Positions 55,507 to 64,000 of a stretch of DNA of 64,000 bases are shown piece after piece. The position numbers were made by a program, and so were the translations under genes. The notes below the pieces were generated by a model. That model did not search any database and was not told where the DNA came from. It worked only from the letters and a program-made list of their open reading frames with translations. Source of the DNA: Neohoeflea coraliihabitans. Lineage in GTDB: Bacteria; Pseudomonadota; Alphaproteobacteria; Rhizobiales; Rhizobiaceae. The stretch is from NCBI RefSeq assembly GCF_019334345.1, contig NZ_JAHWQX010000001.1, positions 558,001-622,000 of the forward strand. The letters run 5' to 3'. Numbering within the stretch: position 1 is the stretch's first letter; the number at the start of each line of letters is the position of its first letter.

Positions 55507-56202
55507 ATGCTGATCATCGACAATGCTCGCCTGCACTATGGCGCCGCCGAAGCGCTGCGCGGCGTTTCGCTAGAAGCCGAACCGGCAACGATCACCTGCA
55601 TTTTGGGTCGCAACGGCGTCGGCAAGACCTCGTTGATGCGGGCGATCGTCGGCCATCATCCGCTCACCTCCGGCACGATCCGCTTCAACGGCGAAGTCTT
55701 CGCGCGGCGGCCCGCCTACGATCGTGCCCGCGCCGGCATCGGCTTCGTACCGCAGGGCCGTGAAATCTTTCCATTGCTGACCGTCAGGGAAAATCTGCAG
55801 ACGGGCTATGCCGGTCTGCCCCGTTCCGAGCGCCACATCCCGGATACCGTATTCGAGCTGTTTCCGGTCTTGAAGGACATGCTGAACCGTCGCGGCGGCG
55901 ATCTGTCGGGCGGTCAGCAGCAGCAGCTGGCCATCGGCCGTGCGCTCGTCACACGCCCCAAGCTCCTCGCCCTCGATGAGCCGACGGAGGGGATACAACC
56001 TTCGATCATCAAGGATATCGGCCGCGCGCTGACCTTCCTGCGCGATGAATTCGGCATGGCGATCCTGCTCGTCGAGCAGTATCTCGACTTTTGCCGAGGC
56101 CTGGCCGACAGCGTCAGCATTCTCGATCGCGGCGTCGTCGTGCATCAGGGCGTTGCCGAGGATCTCGATCGTCCCGAGGTGCGGGCTCATCTGACCGTAT
56201 GA
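55507..56202 (+). CDS. urtE: Urea ABC transporter ATP-binding protein UrtE
   Basis: A 231-residue LivF-type ATPase with Walker A GRNGVGKTS, FVPQGREIFPLLTVRENL, signature LSGGQQQQLAIGRAL and Walker B LLALDEPTEGIQPSIIKDI, all diagnostic of UrtE. ATG 55507 follows the urtD stop by one base. Last gene of the transporter; a terminator-like hairpin lies 19 bases downstream. Confidence 0.95.
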   Translation: MLIIDNARLHYGAAEALRGVSLEAEPATITCILGRNGVGKTSLMRAIVGHHPLTSGTIRFNGEVFARRPAYDRARAGIGFVPQGREIFPLLTVRENLQTGYAGLPRSERHIPDTVFELFPVLKDMLNRRGGDLSGGQQQQLAIGRALVTRPKLLALDEPTEGIQPSIIKDIGRALTFLRDEFGMAILLVEQYLDFCRGLADSVSILDRGVVVHQGVAEDLDRPEVRAHLTV

Positions 56203-56221
56203 AGCGCGCCCTTCAAGTTTT

Positions 56222-56242
56222 GCCGGACCGGTTCGGCTTTTT
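56222..56242 (+). terminator. Terminator-like hairpin between urtE and ureD
   Basis: GCCGGA-CCGG-TTCGGC (56222-56237, one G-U pair) followed by TTTTT. It may separate urt from ure transcription. A weak promoter-like pair (TTGACG at 56245, TGCGAT at 56268, 17-base spacing) follows it. Confidence 0.5.
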
Positions 56243-56305
56243 GATTGACGCAGTCGCGGCCGAGTGGTGCGATGGCCGGACGGACGAGGAGGCTCGGCAG
56301 ACACC

Positions 56306-57172
56306 ATGACGGTCCAGCCCGCATCGCATCATTTCGATCCTGCTGCCCCTGGCCCGGCGGAGGCCCTTCCTCGCATGCAGCGCAGCACAGGGCGCGGACG
56401 CCTTTCCGTCAAGGCGGACGCTTCGGGTCGGACTCGCCTGTGCGAGCTCTTTCAGGAGGGTTCGGCGCGCATCCGCACACCCAACAGCCATTCCGGCGCA
56501 CACATGCAAGCCGTCCTGCTCAACACGTCGGGAGGCATGACCGGTGGCGACAGCCTCGACTGGCATGTCGAAGCGCAGCAAGCCACCCACCTGAGCGTGG
56601 CAACGCAGACGGCGGAACGGCTCTACCGGACAACGGCCGATACAGCCCGCCTCGATATCCGGCTGGAGGCCGCGCAACAATCGGCACTGCACTGGCTGGC
56701 GCAGGAAACCATCCTGTTCAACGAGGGTGGGTTGCAGCGCACGATCTCCGCTCATCTGGCGGCGGACGCCGAATTGCTGATTTGCGAGCCGGTGATCTAC
56801 GGCCGCGCCGCAATGGGCGAAACGGTCACCCGCGGTACGTTGCGGGATGACTGGCGCATCTACCGTGATGGCCGGCTGATCCATGCCGAGGCCTTCCGGC
56901 TGGATGGGGCCATCGCGGCGCGCCTCGACCATGCCGCGATCGCCGGCGGAGCGCGGGCGGCGGCGACCGTGGCGCTGTTTTCCATGCGCGGCGAAGGCCT
57001 CATGGACCAGGTGCGCGCCATCATCGGCCCGGCAGGCGGCGCCTCCCACCTTCACGGCAAGCTGCTGTGCCGGTTGCTGGCGCCCGACGCGCTGGCTCTG
57101 CGCAAGCGGCTCATCCCCCTTCTTTCGGCATTGCGTGGCGGCCATGCCCTGCCGCGCTGCTGGCACTGCTGA
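56306..57172 (+). CDS. ureD: Urease accessory protein UreD
   Basis: A 288-residue accessory protein that scaffolds the UreF-UreG complex on apo-urease. Landmarks are [55 protein letters not shown] and the C-terminal [16 protein letters not shown] 56306 is chosen as the first start consistent with the family; a longer frame to 56264 lacks conserved sequence. ureA follows after 16 bases. Confidence 0.94.
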   Translation: MTVQPASHHFDPAAPGPAEALPRMQRSTGRGRLSVKADASGRTRLCELFQEGSARIRTPNSHSGAHMQAVLLNTSGGMTGGDSLDWHVEAQQATHLSVATQTAERLYRTTADTARLDIRLEAAQQSALHWLAQETILFNEGGLQRTISAHLAADAELLICEPVIYGRAAMGETVTRGTLRDDWRIYRDGRLIHAEAFRLDGAIAARLDHAAIAGGARAAATVALFSMRGEGLMDQVRAIIGPAGGASHLHGKLLCRLLAPDALALRKRLIPLLSALRGGHALPRCWHC

Positions 57173-57188
57173 CCACGAGAGGACACTC

Positions 57189-57491
57189 ATGCTGCTCACA
57201 CCCCGCGAAAAGGACAAGCTGCTCATCGCCATGGCCGCACAGGTGGCGCGACGGCGGCTCGAACGCGGCGTCAGGCTCAACCACCCCGAAGCGGTGGCGC
57301 TGATCACCGATTTCGTTGTCGAAGGCGCCCGCGACGGACGGTCTGTCGCCGATCTGATGGCAGCCGGCGCCAGCGTGATCTCGCGTGACCAGGTGATGGA
57401 GGGCATCGCCGAGATGATCCGCGACATTCAGGTGGAAGCGACTTTCCCCGACGGGACCAAGCTGGTGACCGTGCATGAACCAATCCGCTGA
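57189..57491 (+). CDS. ureA: Urease gamma subunit
   Basis: The 100-residue gamma subunit, exactly the standard length. [39 protein letters not shown] and the C-terminal [20 protein letters not shown]-type ending are near-invariant. It forms the (alpha-beta-gamma)3 urease. GAGAGGA precedes the ATG. A stem-loop and a small frame separate it from ureB. Confidence 0.97.
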   Translation: MLLTPREKDKLLIAMAAQVARRRLERGVRLNHPEAVALITDFVVEGARDGRSVADLMAAGASVISRDQVMEGIAEMIRDIQVEATFPDGTKLVTVHEPIR

Positions 57492-57498
57492 CCCGCAT

Positions 57499-57524
57499 CC
57501 CGCCGGCCAACACGGTCCGGCGGG
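57499..57524 (+). promoter_or_regulatory. Stem-loop after ureA
   Basis: CCCGCCGG (57499-57506) pairs perfectly with CCGGCGGG (57517-57524) across a 10-base loop, 7 bases after the ureA stop. No T-run follows. Likely an mRNA-stabilising or processing element within the urease message. Confidence 0.5.
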
Positions 57525-57572
57525 GACCGATGCTGATCTTGGCGATTTAATGCACCGACCGAGGAGAGAGCA

Positions 57573-57656
57573 ATGAGAATGAGACCCGACCTTTGCGAAA
57601 CTGCCGCCGCCCGGCGACCAAGCGGGCCGATGGCCCGGACGGAGGCCACCCGATGA
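57573..57656 (+). CDS. Small 27-codon frame coupled to ureB
   Basis: ATG 57573 is preceded by GAGGAGAGAG at an ideal spacing and the frame runs 27 codons to a TGA that overlaps the ureB ATG in an ATGA junction. The predicted peptide is basic (seven Arg) with one Cys and no membrane segment. The ribosome site is stronger than any immediately before ureB, so translation of this frame may be what loads ribosomes onto ureB. No homologue is recognised; it could be a coding remnant of a larger gene between ureA and ureB. Confidence 0.5.
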   Translation: MRMRPDLCETAAARRPSGPMARTEATR

Positions 57657-57961
57657 TTCCCGGCGAGATCCTGACGGCTGAAGGCGACCTGATCCTCAAT
57701 GACGGCGCGGAAAGCATCACGCTGCTGGTCGCAAACACCGGTGACCGGCCGATACAGGTGGGCAGCCACTACCATTTTGCCGAGACCAACCCCGGATTGT
57801 CATTCGACCGTGAGCGCGCTTACGCCATGCGCCTTGATATCGCGGCCGGCACGGCGGTGCGGTTCGAACCCGGCCAGCAGCGCGAAGTGAGGCTCGTCCC
57901 CTTCTCAGGACACCGCCGCATCGTCGGATTTCGCGGCGAGACGATGGGGGCCGCGCCATGA
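57653..57961 (+). CDS. ureB: Urease beta subunit
   Basis: The 102-residue beta subunit, of standard length. [34 protein letters not shown] and [23 protein letters not shown] are diagnostic. ATG 57653 overlaps the stop of a small upstream frame. The longer open frame from 57593 adds non-conserved residues and is rejected. ureC follows after 92 bases. Confidence 0.96.
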   Translation: MIPGEILTAEGDLILNDGAESITLLVANTGDRPIQVGSHYHFAETNPGLSFDRERAYAMRLDIAAGTAVRFEPGQQREVRLVPFSGHRRIVGFRGETMGAAP

Positions 57962-58053
57962 TCGGCTCTTATCCGGCGCAACCTTCACCGGTGCCGCCAT
58001 CTCGTTGCGCTGCCTGCCTGCCGACACACACCGACTGAGAAAGAATCACGATC

Positions 58054-59766
58054 ATGCCGACGACGATCCCCCGCACCGCCTATGCCGACATGTACGGTCC
58101 GACCACCGGCGACCGGGTCCGCCTCGCCGACACCGAACTTTTCATCGAAGTCGAGCGTGATTTCACCACCTATGGCGAGGAGGTCAAGTTCGGCGGTGGC
58201 AAGGTGATCCGCGACGGCATGGGCCAGGGACAGTCGAGCCGGGCCGAGGGGGCCGTGGACACGGTCATCACCAACGCCCTGATCGTCGACTGGACCGGCA
58301 TCTACAAGGCCGACATCGGCCTGAAGGACGGACGCATCGCCGCGATCGGCAAGGCCGGCAACCCGGACACCCAGCCCGGCGTCGACATCGTCATCGGGCC
58401 GGGCACCGAAGCCATCGCCGCCGAAGGCCGCATTCTGACCGCCGGGGCCATTGATTCCCATATTCATTTCATCTGCCCGCAGCAGATCGAAGAGGCGCTG
58501 ATGAGCGGCGTGACGACAATGATCGGCGGCGGCACGGGTCCGGCGCATGGCACGCTGGCCACGACCTGCACACCCGGACCCTGGCACATCGCCCGCATGA
58601 TCGAGGCGGCCGACGCCTTTCCGATGAACCTCGCCTTCGCCGGCAAGGGCAATGCGTCTGAGCCGGCGGCGCTGGAGGAAATGGTGCGCGGCGGTGCCGC
58701 AGCCCTGAAACTGCATGAGGACTGGGGCACCACGCCGCAAGCGATCCGCACCTGCCTTTCGGTCTGCGATGATTTCGACATCCAGGCGATGATTCACACC
58801 GACACGCTGAACGAAAGCGGTTTTGTCGAAAGCACCATCGAAGCGATCGCCGGGCGCACCATTCACGCCTTTCACACCGAAGGCGCCGGCGGCGGCCATG
58901 CGCCCGACATCATCAAGGTCGCGGGCCTCTCCAACATCATTCCCAGCTCGACCAATCCGACGCGTCCCTATACCGGCAACACCATCGCCGAGCACCTGGA
59001 CATGCTGATGGTCTGCCACCACCTGGACGGCAATATTCCCGAGGATGTCGCCTTTGCCGAGAGCCGCATCCGCAAGGAAACCATCGCCGCCGAGGATATC
59101 CTGCACGATCTCGGTGCTTTCTCGATCATCGCTTCCGACAGCCAGGCAATGGGCCGCGTCGGCGAAGTGATCATCCGCACCTTCCAGACCGCCGACAAGA
59201 TGAAGCGCCAGCGCGGACGCCTGCCGGGCGAAGCCGGCGAGAACGACAATCTGCGGGTCCGCCGCTACATCGCCAAGGTGACGATCAATCCGGCCATCGC
59301 GCACGGGCTGAGCCGGAACACCGGCTCCGTGGAAGTCGGCAAGCGCGCCGATCTGGTGATGTGGCACCCGGCGTTTTTCGGCGTCAAGCCGGAAATGGTG
59401 CTGATCGGCGGCATGATCGCCGCCGCCCCGATGGGTGATCCGAACGCGTCAATTCCGACCCCGCAGCCGGTTCACATGCGGCCGATGTTCGGCGCTTTCG
59501 GCAAGGCTCTGACCCAGTCCTCGGTGACCTTCGTCAGCCAGGCGGCGCTCGATGACGACCTGCCGAGCCGGCTCGGTACGGCCAAGCGGATGCTGGCTGT
59601 GGAAAACACCCGCGGCGCAATCGGCAAGGCGGCCATGAAGCTGAACGACGCCACCCCGCAGATCGACGTTGATCCCGAGACCTACGAGGTGCGCGCGGAC
59701 GGTGAATTGCTGACCTGCGAACCGGCAACCGTGCTGCCGATGGCGCAGCGCTACTTCCTGTTTTGA
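58054..59766 (+). CDS. ureC: Urease alpha subunit (catalytic)
   Basis: The 570-residue nickel amidohydrolase. Nickel ligands and catalytic residues are intact: His136 and His138 (SHIHF), carbamylated Lys219 ([10 protein letters not shown]), His248, His274, Asp362, and the mobile-flap Cys321-His322 (MVCHHLDGN). Numbering is offset by two from the Klebsiella enzyme, as expected. It hydrolyses urea to ammonia and carbamate. AAAGAA precedes the ATG. Confidence 0.98.
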   Translation: MPTTIPRTAYADMYGPTTGDRVRLADTELFIEVERDFTTYGEEVKFGGGKVIRDGMGQGQSSRAEGAVDTVITNALIVDWTGIYKADIGLKDGRIAAIGKAGNPDTQPGVDIVIGPGTEAIAAEGRILTAGAIDSHIHFICPQQIEEALMSGVTTMIGGGTGPAHGTLATTCTPGPWHIARMIEAADAFPMNLAFAGKGNASEPAALEEMVRGGAAALKLHEDWGTTPQAIRTCLSVCDDFDIQAMIHTDTLNESGFVESTIEAIAGRTIHAFHTEGAGGGHAPDIIKVAGLSNIIPSSTNPTRPYTGNTIAEHLDMLMVCHHLDGNIPEDVAFAESRIRKETIAAEDILHDLGAFSIIASDSQAMGRVGEVIIRTFQTADKMKRQRGRLPGEAGENDNLRVRRYIAKVTINPAIAHGLSRNTGSVEVGKRADLVMWHPAFFGVKPEMVLIGGMIAAAPMGDPNASIPTPQPVHMRPMFGAFGKALTQSSVTFVSQAALDDDLPSRLGTAKRMLAVENTRGAIGKAAMKLNDATPQIDVDPETYEVRADGELLTCEPATVLPMAQRYFLF

Positions 59767-59790
59767 ACCTGCAAACCGGCTGGTGCCCTG

Positions 59791-60309
59791 ATGACCCTCG
59801 TGACCTGCAGAACCCTTATTGATCCGGCCGCCGGCAACGCCGTGCCCTGCGACAGTATTACGCTCGATGAGACCGCCCGCCACCGCCGCAGGGCGAAACT
59901 GATCTCGGACGGCGGGACCGAGTTCCTGCTCGACCTGCCGCACGCCCGGCTGTTGCGACAGGGCGATGGCCTGCTGCTCGACGACGGACGCATCATCAAG
60001 GTCCACGCCGCCCCCGAAGACCTCGTCGCAGTGCGTGGTCGCGACCGGCGCCACCTGCTCGCTTTGGCCTGGCAGATCGGCAACCGTCATTTGGCGGCGC
60101 AGATCGACGAACATCGTATTCTCATCCGCCGCGATCCGGTGATCGAGGCCATGCTGACCGGGCTCGGCGCGGAACTTGATTTCCTGGAGGCTGCGTTCAA
60201 TCCCGAGGGCGGTGCTTATGATGCTCCGGCTGCCGGCCATTCCCATTCGCACGCACATCCTCACACGCATTCTCACGCGGAAGAGCACCCCCATGAACGC
60301 GATGCGTGA
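59791..60309 (+). CDS. ureE: Urease nickel metallochaperone UreE
   Basis: A 172-residue nickel-binding chaperone: an N-terminal peptide-binding domain (residues 1-75), a metal-binding domain with YHIGNRH-type sequence (LAWQIGNRHLAAQI) and a His-rich tail ([20 protein letters not shown], about residues 149-168) that stores nickel. The 3' end overlaps ureF by 17 bp. Confidence 0.94.
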   Translation: MTLVTCRTLIDPAAGNAVPCDSITLDETARHRRRAKLISDGGTEFLLDLPHARLLRQGDGLLLDDGRIIKVHAAPEDLVAVRGRDRRHLLALAWQIGNRHLAAQIDEHRILIRRDPVIEAMLTGLGAELDFLEAAFNPEGGAYDAPAAGHSHSHAHPHTHSHAEEHPHERDA

Positions 60310-60988
60310 AGCCGATGCCACAGGCCCGGCTCCGGCGGCGGCTCTCCTCACCCTTTTGTCCTGGCTGTCGCCGGCCTTTCCCACCGGCGGCTTTGCCTAT
60401 TCAGCGGGCCTCGAGACAGCCGTGCTGGAAGCACGCCTCATCCATCCCGCGGCGCTTGAAGAGAGGCTGCAAACCCTCCTCGAGCACGGTGCCGCCTGGA
60501 ACGATGCGGTCCTTCTCGCCGCCGCGAACCGGGCCGCAGATGACGAGGGTGAGCTCGCGGAAATCAGCGCTCTTGCCGTGGCACTTTGCGGCTCGTTCGA
60601 GCGGCTGCGCGAAACGCAGGATCAGGGAGAGGCGTTCCGCCTCGCCGCCAGCCCCTGGACAGAAAGCGCAATGCCGGCTCTGCCGCACGGCACCCCGTTT
60701 CCGGTGGTTCTCGGCGTGGCGGCGGCGCATTGCCGGCTGGGGCTCGATCAGACCCTTGCCGCATTCCTGCACGCCTTCGTCTCGGCGCAATTGCAGGCGG
60801 CGATCCGGCTGTCGCTCACCGGCCAGACCGGAGCGGCCAGTATCCTCGCACGTCTTGAAGCGGTCATTGGCACCCATGCGGCGCGCGCCGCCACCGCGAC
60901 GCTTGACGACATCGGCACCGCAACGCTCGCCGCCGAGATCGATGCGCTGCGCCACGAAACCCTGCCTGGAAGGCTTTTCCTGTCATGA
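60293..60988 (+). CDS. ureF: Urease accessory protein UreF
   Basis: A 231-residue helical accessory protein. [21 protein letters not shown] is the UreF signature, and [22 protein letters not shown] the conserved central helix. It gates UreG GTPase activity during nickel insertion. ATG 60293 has GGAAGAG upstream at 8 bases; ATG 60302 is an alternative. Overlaps ureE by 17 bp and ureG by 4 bp. Confidence 0.93.
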   Translation: MNAMREADATGPAPAAALLTLLSWLSPAFPTGGFAYSAGLETAVLEARLIHPAALEERLQTLLEHGAAWNDAVLLAAANRAADDEGELAEISALAVALCGSFERLRETQDQGEAFRLAASPWTESAMPALPHGTPFPVVLGVAAAHCRLGLDQTLAAFLHAFVSAQLQAAIRLSLTGQTGAASILARLEAVIGTHAARAATATLDDIGTATLAAEIDALRHETLPGRLFLS

Positions 60989-61650
60989 CCAACGCGCCCT
61001 CGCCCCACCCGCCCCTCCCTCTCCACGGCACGCCCGGCTCCGTCTCACCGCATGGTCCACTGCGCGTCGGTATCGGCGGTCCTGTCGGCTCCGGCAAGAC
61101 AACCCTGACGGCACGCCTGTGCGAAGCGCTGCGCCAGGATATCGATATCGGGGTGGTCACCAACGATATCTACACGCGCGAGGATGCCGAGGCGCTGGTG
61201 CGCATGCAGGCGCTCTCCTCCGAGCGCATCGAGGGAGTCGAGACGGGCGGCTGTCCGCATACGGCAATCCGCGAGGACGCCTCGATCAATCTGCGGGCGA
61301 TCGAGCGGCTGAAACAACGCAATCCGGGCCTGCAACTGGTGCTGATCGAAAGCGGCGGCGACAATCTGGCAGCCACCTTTTCCCCCGATCTCGCCGATCT
61401 GACGATCTATGTCATCAGTGTCTGCCAGGGCGACGACATCCCGCGCAAGGGCGGGCCGGCGATCACTCGCAGTGATCTCCTGATCGTCAACAAGGCCGAT
61501 CTGGCGCCGCATGTCGGAGCCGACCTCGAGCGCATGCAAAGCGACGCCGAAGCGGCGCGCGGCGACCGGCCGACGATCTTCAGCGACCTGCGCAATGGCC
61601 AGGGAACACGAGAGATCGTCGATTGGCTGAAGGACAATGGCGGCCTGTGA
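60985..61650 (+). CDS. ureG: Urease accessory GTPase UreG
   Basis: A 221-residue SIMIBI GTPase delivering nickel. P-loop GPVGSGKT is at 32-39, the nickel-binding CPH at 90-92, [13 protein letters not shown] is the switch region and NKAD the guanine-specificity motif. An N-terminal Pro/His-rich tail of about 23 residues precedes the core. Last gene of the urease cluster; the convergent TetR gene begins 133 bases away with no clear terminator between. Confidence 0.96.
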   Translation: MTNAPSPHPPLPLHGTPGSVSPHGPLRVGIGGPVGSGKTTLTARLCEALRQDIDIGVVTNDIYTREDAEALVRMQALSSERIEGVETGGCPHTAIREDASINLRAIERLKQRNPGLQLVLIESGGDNLAATFSPDLADLTIYVISVCQGDDIPRKGGPAITRSDLLIVNKADLAPHVGADLERMQSDAEAARGDRPTIFSDLRNGQGTREIVDWLKDNGGL

Positions 61651-61783
61651 TGTCGCGCTTGAGATTGGCGCGCGCTTGACTGCGTGGATCTGAGATATGT
61701 CCGATCGCGAGCTTGAGGAACCACGACCCCTTACCGACGGGATCGCAGCCCTGTTTCTCTGCGCTCGCTGGCGGTCTTCTCAC

Positions 61784-62365
61784 CTATTCCGTCAAAGTGG
61801 TGATCAAAGCGTCTATCAGGTCAGCTTGTGAGTGTTTCAGTGGATCGCGCAATGCATCCGACAATGCGCACATGAGAACCAGCCCCAGAACTGCGGAATG
61901 GATGACAACAGCCTTTTTGCGCGCCGCTTTCTGGTCTTCACCAAGATGATCGGCAAGCATGCCGTATAGGCGATTGGTCACGCTGTAGATTTCCTCGCCT
62001 GCAACAAAGCTGCCTGAAATATCTGACTTGAGTTGGGTCGTTTGCAGCGCAAGGTACATCATTCGAAACCGATCCAGATCCGCCAGATGAAACGCGGCAA
62101 TAGCGCGAACAAAAGACCCAATCGCCTCATTTTTGTTCGTGGCGTCGGACACGGCTTCTTCCGCAGCGCGAGTTTCCGCTTCAAGCCAGGGCAAAAACAT
62201 CGCAACCAACAGATCGCGCTTGGTTGGATACCAGTACAGAACCGCCTGTTTCGATCGACCGATATGCCGTGCGATCGCATCGAACGAAACGGCGCCAAGT
62301 CCTTCTTCGGCAATGATTTTTCGGGCGATCGCGAGAATTTCCTGCCCGGTATTCGAACTTTTCAT
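61784..62365 (-). CDS. TetR family transcriptional regulator
   Basis: A 193-residue TetR repressor. The N-terminal helix-turn-helix (about residues 8-52) reads ILAIARKIIAEEGLGAVSFDAIARHIGRSKQAVLYWYPTKRDLL; the rest is a helical ligand domain. It is divergent from a MAPEG gene, and two perfect 15-bp palindromes lie directly upstream of its start, so it most likely represses itself and the MAPEG gene. Codon use is less GC-biased than in the urease genes. Confidence 0.9.
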   Translation of the reverse strand: MKSSNTGQEILAIARKIIAEEGLGAVSFDAIARHIGRSKQAVLYWYPTKRDLLVAMFLPWLEAETRAAEEAVSDATNKNEAIGSFVRAIAAFHLADLDRFRMMYLALQTTQLKSDISGSFVAGEEIYSVTNRLYGMLADHLGEDQKAARKKAVVIHSAVLGLVLMCALSDALRDPLKHSQADLIDALITTLTE

Positions 62366-62383
62366 AAGGGCATCCCTTGACGA

Positions 62384-62398
62384 CTTACCATTGGTAAG
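62384..62398. promoter_or_regulatory. TetR operator 1
   Basis: CTTACCA-T-TGGTAAG, a perfect 7+1+7 palindrome 18 bases upstream of the tetR ATG. It matches operator 2 except for the central base. Confidence 0.8.
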
Positions 62399-62406
62399 TA
62401 TGCTTG

Positions 62407-62421
62407 CTTACCAATGGTAAG
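62407..62421. promoter_or_regulatory. TetR operator 2
   Basis: CTTACCA-A-TGGTAAG, a second perfect palindrome centred 23 bases from operator 1 (about two helical turns), on the MAPEG side of the divergent gap. Both are followed by TA, so a shared extended consensus is CTTACCAWTGGTAAGTA. Confidence 0.8.
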
Positions 62422-62500
62422 TAAAGCACGTTCCGCGTCGACGCCACCAACTTGACCGTCGCATCGGAAATGCGCTTACGAGCCCCAAGGGAGGGAGATC

Positions 62501-62965
62501 ATGAACCTACTCACCATGGAAAACCCGGTTTTCGAAGTTTACGTCATCGCAGCTGCGATCATGGCGCTGAAAATCATGCTCCAGGGTTGGATGACAGTCT
62601 TCCGGATGCTCAAAAGCAATTCCGGTCTCGCAAGCCCGGAAGACTTGCAGAAGGGCCTGATCAACAAGGATCCAAATCCGAAACAACTGGAAATCAACGA
62701 CTATGTCGACCGCTCCCGCCGGATGCATAGAAACGACCTTGAAAATATTCCGGCCTTTTTCGCAGCCGGCTTGTTGTTCGTGGTCGTGGACCCGGCATTG
62801 TGGCTGGCACAGCTCCTGATGTTTGGATTTGTGTTGGCGAGGCTGGCGCATTTCGCCGCCTACGCAACCAAACAAACGCACGAGGTCCGGGCCACATTCT
62901 ACACCATCGGATCCTTGATCGTGATCTACATGGCGGCTCATGCTCTTTGGCAGGCATTGACCTGA
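62501..62965 (+). CDS. MAPEG family membrane protein (microsomal glutathione S-transferase-like)
   Basis: A 154-residue membrane protein with four helices and the MAPEG motif DRSRRMHRNDLENIPAFFAAGLLF, whose RxxNxxEN core (here RMHRNDLENI) binds glutathione in MGST1-type enzymes. Expected to conjugate glutathione to, or reduce, lipophilic electrophiles in the inner membrane. GGGAGGG precedes the ATG. Controlled by the divergent TetR through the two operators, suggesting induction by a hydrophobic toxicant (inference). Confidence 0.88.
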   Translation: MNLLTMENPVFEVYVIAAAIMALKIMLQGWMTVFRMLKSNSGLASPEDLQKGLINKDPNPKQLEINDYVDRSRRMHRNDLENIPAFFAAGLLFVVVDPALWLAQLLMFGFVLARLAHFAAYATKQTHEVRATFYTIGSLIVIYMAAHALWQALT

Positions 62966-62980
62966 CATCTTCGCGACCAG

Positions 62981-63553
62981 ATGCCGACGGGGTTGGATGC
63001 GATCGATCTGCCGCGACCCACACCCCAGCCTGCATCCACTGGCCTTGAGGAAATTTTGGAAAATGCCAAAATTCCGAAAGGCTCCTTCTATTATTACTTT
63101 GAAAGCAAGACCCGTTTCGGGCTTGCGGTTATCGACAACTACAGCGAGATCTGGGCGCGAAAGCTCGAACGGCTACTAAAGGATCAATCCGTCCCTCCTC
63201 TGCGTCGCATCGAGAATTACATCGACGAAGGCATTCATGGACTGAAAAAGTATTCCTTCAAACGAGGATGTCTTGTCGGCAATATGGGTCAGGAAATGGC
63301 CGCCCTGGACAACGAATTTCGCTTCCGAATTCTGGCCGTTCTCTCCTCCTGGGCCGAGCGACTGTCCGAATGTCTTGAAGAAGCGCGACAAAGCGGCGAA
63401 ATCGATAAGGACATGGATGTCGATATCGTAGCCAAGTTCTTCTGGTCCGCCTGGGAAGGAACGATCTTGCAGGCGAAACTTGAAAATTCCACCGAGCCGC
63501 TGGAACGGTTTCGCACCGTTATGTTTCGTTATGTGTTTTTGGCGAAGCCGTGA
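62981..63553 (+). pseudogene. TetR family regulator lacking its N-terminal helix (AcuR-like)
   Basis: A 190-residue frame whose body is a good AcuR-type TetR protein: GLEEILENAKIPKGSFYYYFESKTRFGLAVIDNY covers the second and third helices of the DNA-binding domain, and FKRGCLVGNMGQEMAALDNEFRFRI is typical of this subfamily. The first 20 residues (Pro-rich, MPTGLDAIDLPRPTPQPAS) bear no resemblance to the usual first helix, and no other frame restores it. It starts 15 bases after the MAPEG stop. The gene has probably lost its 5' end by deletion or rearrangement; it may still be translated but should bind DNA poorly. Confidence 0.65.
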
Positions 63554-63752
63554 TCGGATGCAATGCAGAACGACAATTGTTGCAATTAGCCCCCCTTAAA
63601 TAATAGGAAAACTCACGTCTGCAGGAGAGGGTCGGGGCACGATACTCGCCACGGGTTTCAGGACTGCCCAAACCCTGCCCCGACAGGCGGACCGTCGTCT
63701 CCGCGTGTCGAACCTCCGAGCGTATGTATCTGAAAATCTTACAAGGCATTGT

Positions 63753-63777
63753 AATGTACGCCTTAGTGACGTACATT
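63753..63777. promoter_or_regulatory. Inverted repeat upstream of the DUF1778 gene
   Basis: AATGTACG-N9-CGTACATT is a perfect 8-bp inverted repeat ending 31 bases before the antitoxin-like ATG. Ribbon-helix-helix antitoxins typically autoregulate from such dyads. Confidence 0.65.
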
Positions 63778-63808
63778 GCGTATAGACAGAGTTCTTAGGA
63801 GAACGGCC

Positions 63809-64000
63809 ATGCGCGCGTTCAACGACACCACAAAAGAGATTGACGAGCGGGCAAGCGAGCGGATGAATTTCCGCACCAAGCCGCATATCAAGCAAGCGAT
63901 CAAGCGCGCGGCAGCTCTTAGCGGCGTGGATGATAGCGTGTTCACGATGAATGCCGCCTATCAGTCTGCGCTCAAAACGATCTCCGCGCATGAGCGCACG
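63809..64000 (+). CDS. DUF1778 ribbon-helix-helix antitoxin, partial
   Basis: The first 64 codons, cut by the window edge. After a short charged start, ERMNFRTKPHIKQAIKRAAALSGVDDSVFTMNAAYQSA matches the N-terminal ribbon-helix-helix of DUF1778 (TacA-like) antitoxins, which usually pair with a GNAT acetyltransferase toxin encoded just downstream. AGGAG precedes the ATG at 7-8 bases. The dyad upstream supports an autoregulated toxin-antitoxin operon. The toxin lies outside the window. Confidence 0.75.
   Translation, partial: MRAFNDTTKEIDERASERMNFRTKPHIKQAIKRAAALSGVDDSVFTMNAAYQSALKTISAHERT

Overview
The window is a GC-rich, almost wholly coding stretch of a bacterial chromosome. The gene content points to an alphaproteobacterium of the Hyphomicrobiales (Rhizobiales). 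It has a RirA-type Rrf2 iron regulator with the family's three spaced cysteines, a Blc-like gamma-hydroxybutyrate locus, an EnuR/UehABC/Eut ectoine catabolic cluster, an Omp25/31-like porin and rhizobial-style urt/ure operons. Ectoine use suggests contact with saline or osmolyte-rich habitats (inference). No rRNA, tRNA, CRISPR array, insertion sequence or prophage was seen.

Layout. 1-4893: end of an upstream gene, then two permeases and a NMT1/THI5-like binding protein of an ABC importer, a clear terminator, and adenine deaminase. 4913-9474: rirA, a beta-lactamase-fold serine hydrolase, an Mrp/ApbC Fe-S carrier, an AbrB-family membrane protein and a DUF1304 protein. 9620-12357: modABC molybdate importer. 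12379-15980: succinate-semialdehyde dehydrogenase, Fe-type alcohol dehydrogenase and a divergent IclR regulator, resembling blcA/blcB/blcR without the lactonase. 16030-17379: divergent Lrp regulator and Asp/Glu racemase. 17431-23249: an RpiR regulator divergent from a five-gene unit in which two paralogous COG0212 (5-formyl-THF cyclo-ligase-like) proteins bracket a NMT1-type ABC importer with a fused double permease. This is the best candidate for a poorly described system.

23328-37087: the complete ectoine/hydroxyectoine module. EnuR, UehABC TRAP transporter, a universal stress protein, EutABC and DoeA/DoeB lie on the minus strand; AsnC, DoeC and DoeD lie on the plus strand. Together they import ectoines and convert them through N-acetyl-diaminobutyrate and diaminobutyrate to aspartate semialdehyde and aspartate. 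37110-41290: acyl-CoA dehydrogenase, FadR-type regulator, thiolase and SDR, an orphan acyl-CoA catabolic module.

41605-50453 is accessory-like: an outer-membrane barrel, small unknown proteins, an exported protein built of two internal repeats (43701-45260), an alpha/beta hydrolase-OsmC fusion, an AT-rich leader, then an orphan ABC binding protein, an acetoacetate-decarboxylase-like protein and an SDR. 50454-61650 is the nitrogen-scavenging block urtABCDE-ureD-ureA-(27-codon ORF)-ureB-ureC-ureE-ureF-ureG, preceded by a near-consensus sigma-54 promoter. 61784-64000 has visibly lower GC: TetR with two perfect operators, a MAPEG protein, an N-terminally defective TetR, and the start of a DUF1778-type antitoxin preceded by a perfect inverted repeat.

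A recurrent theme is strong stem-loops directly after binding-protein or first structural genes (uehA/uehB, urtA/urtB, ureA/ureB), which probably set unequal expression inside operons.
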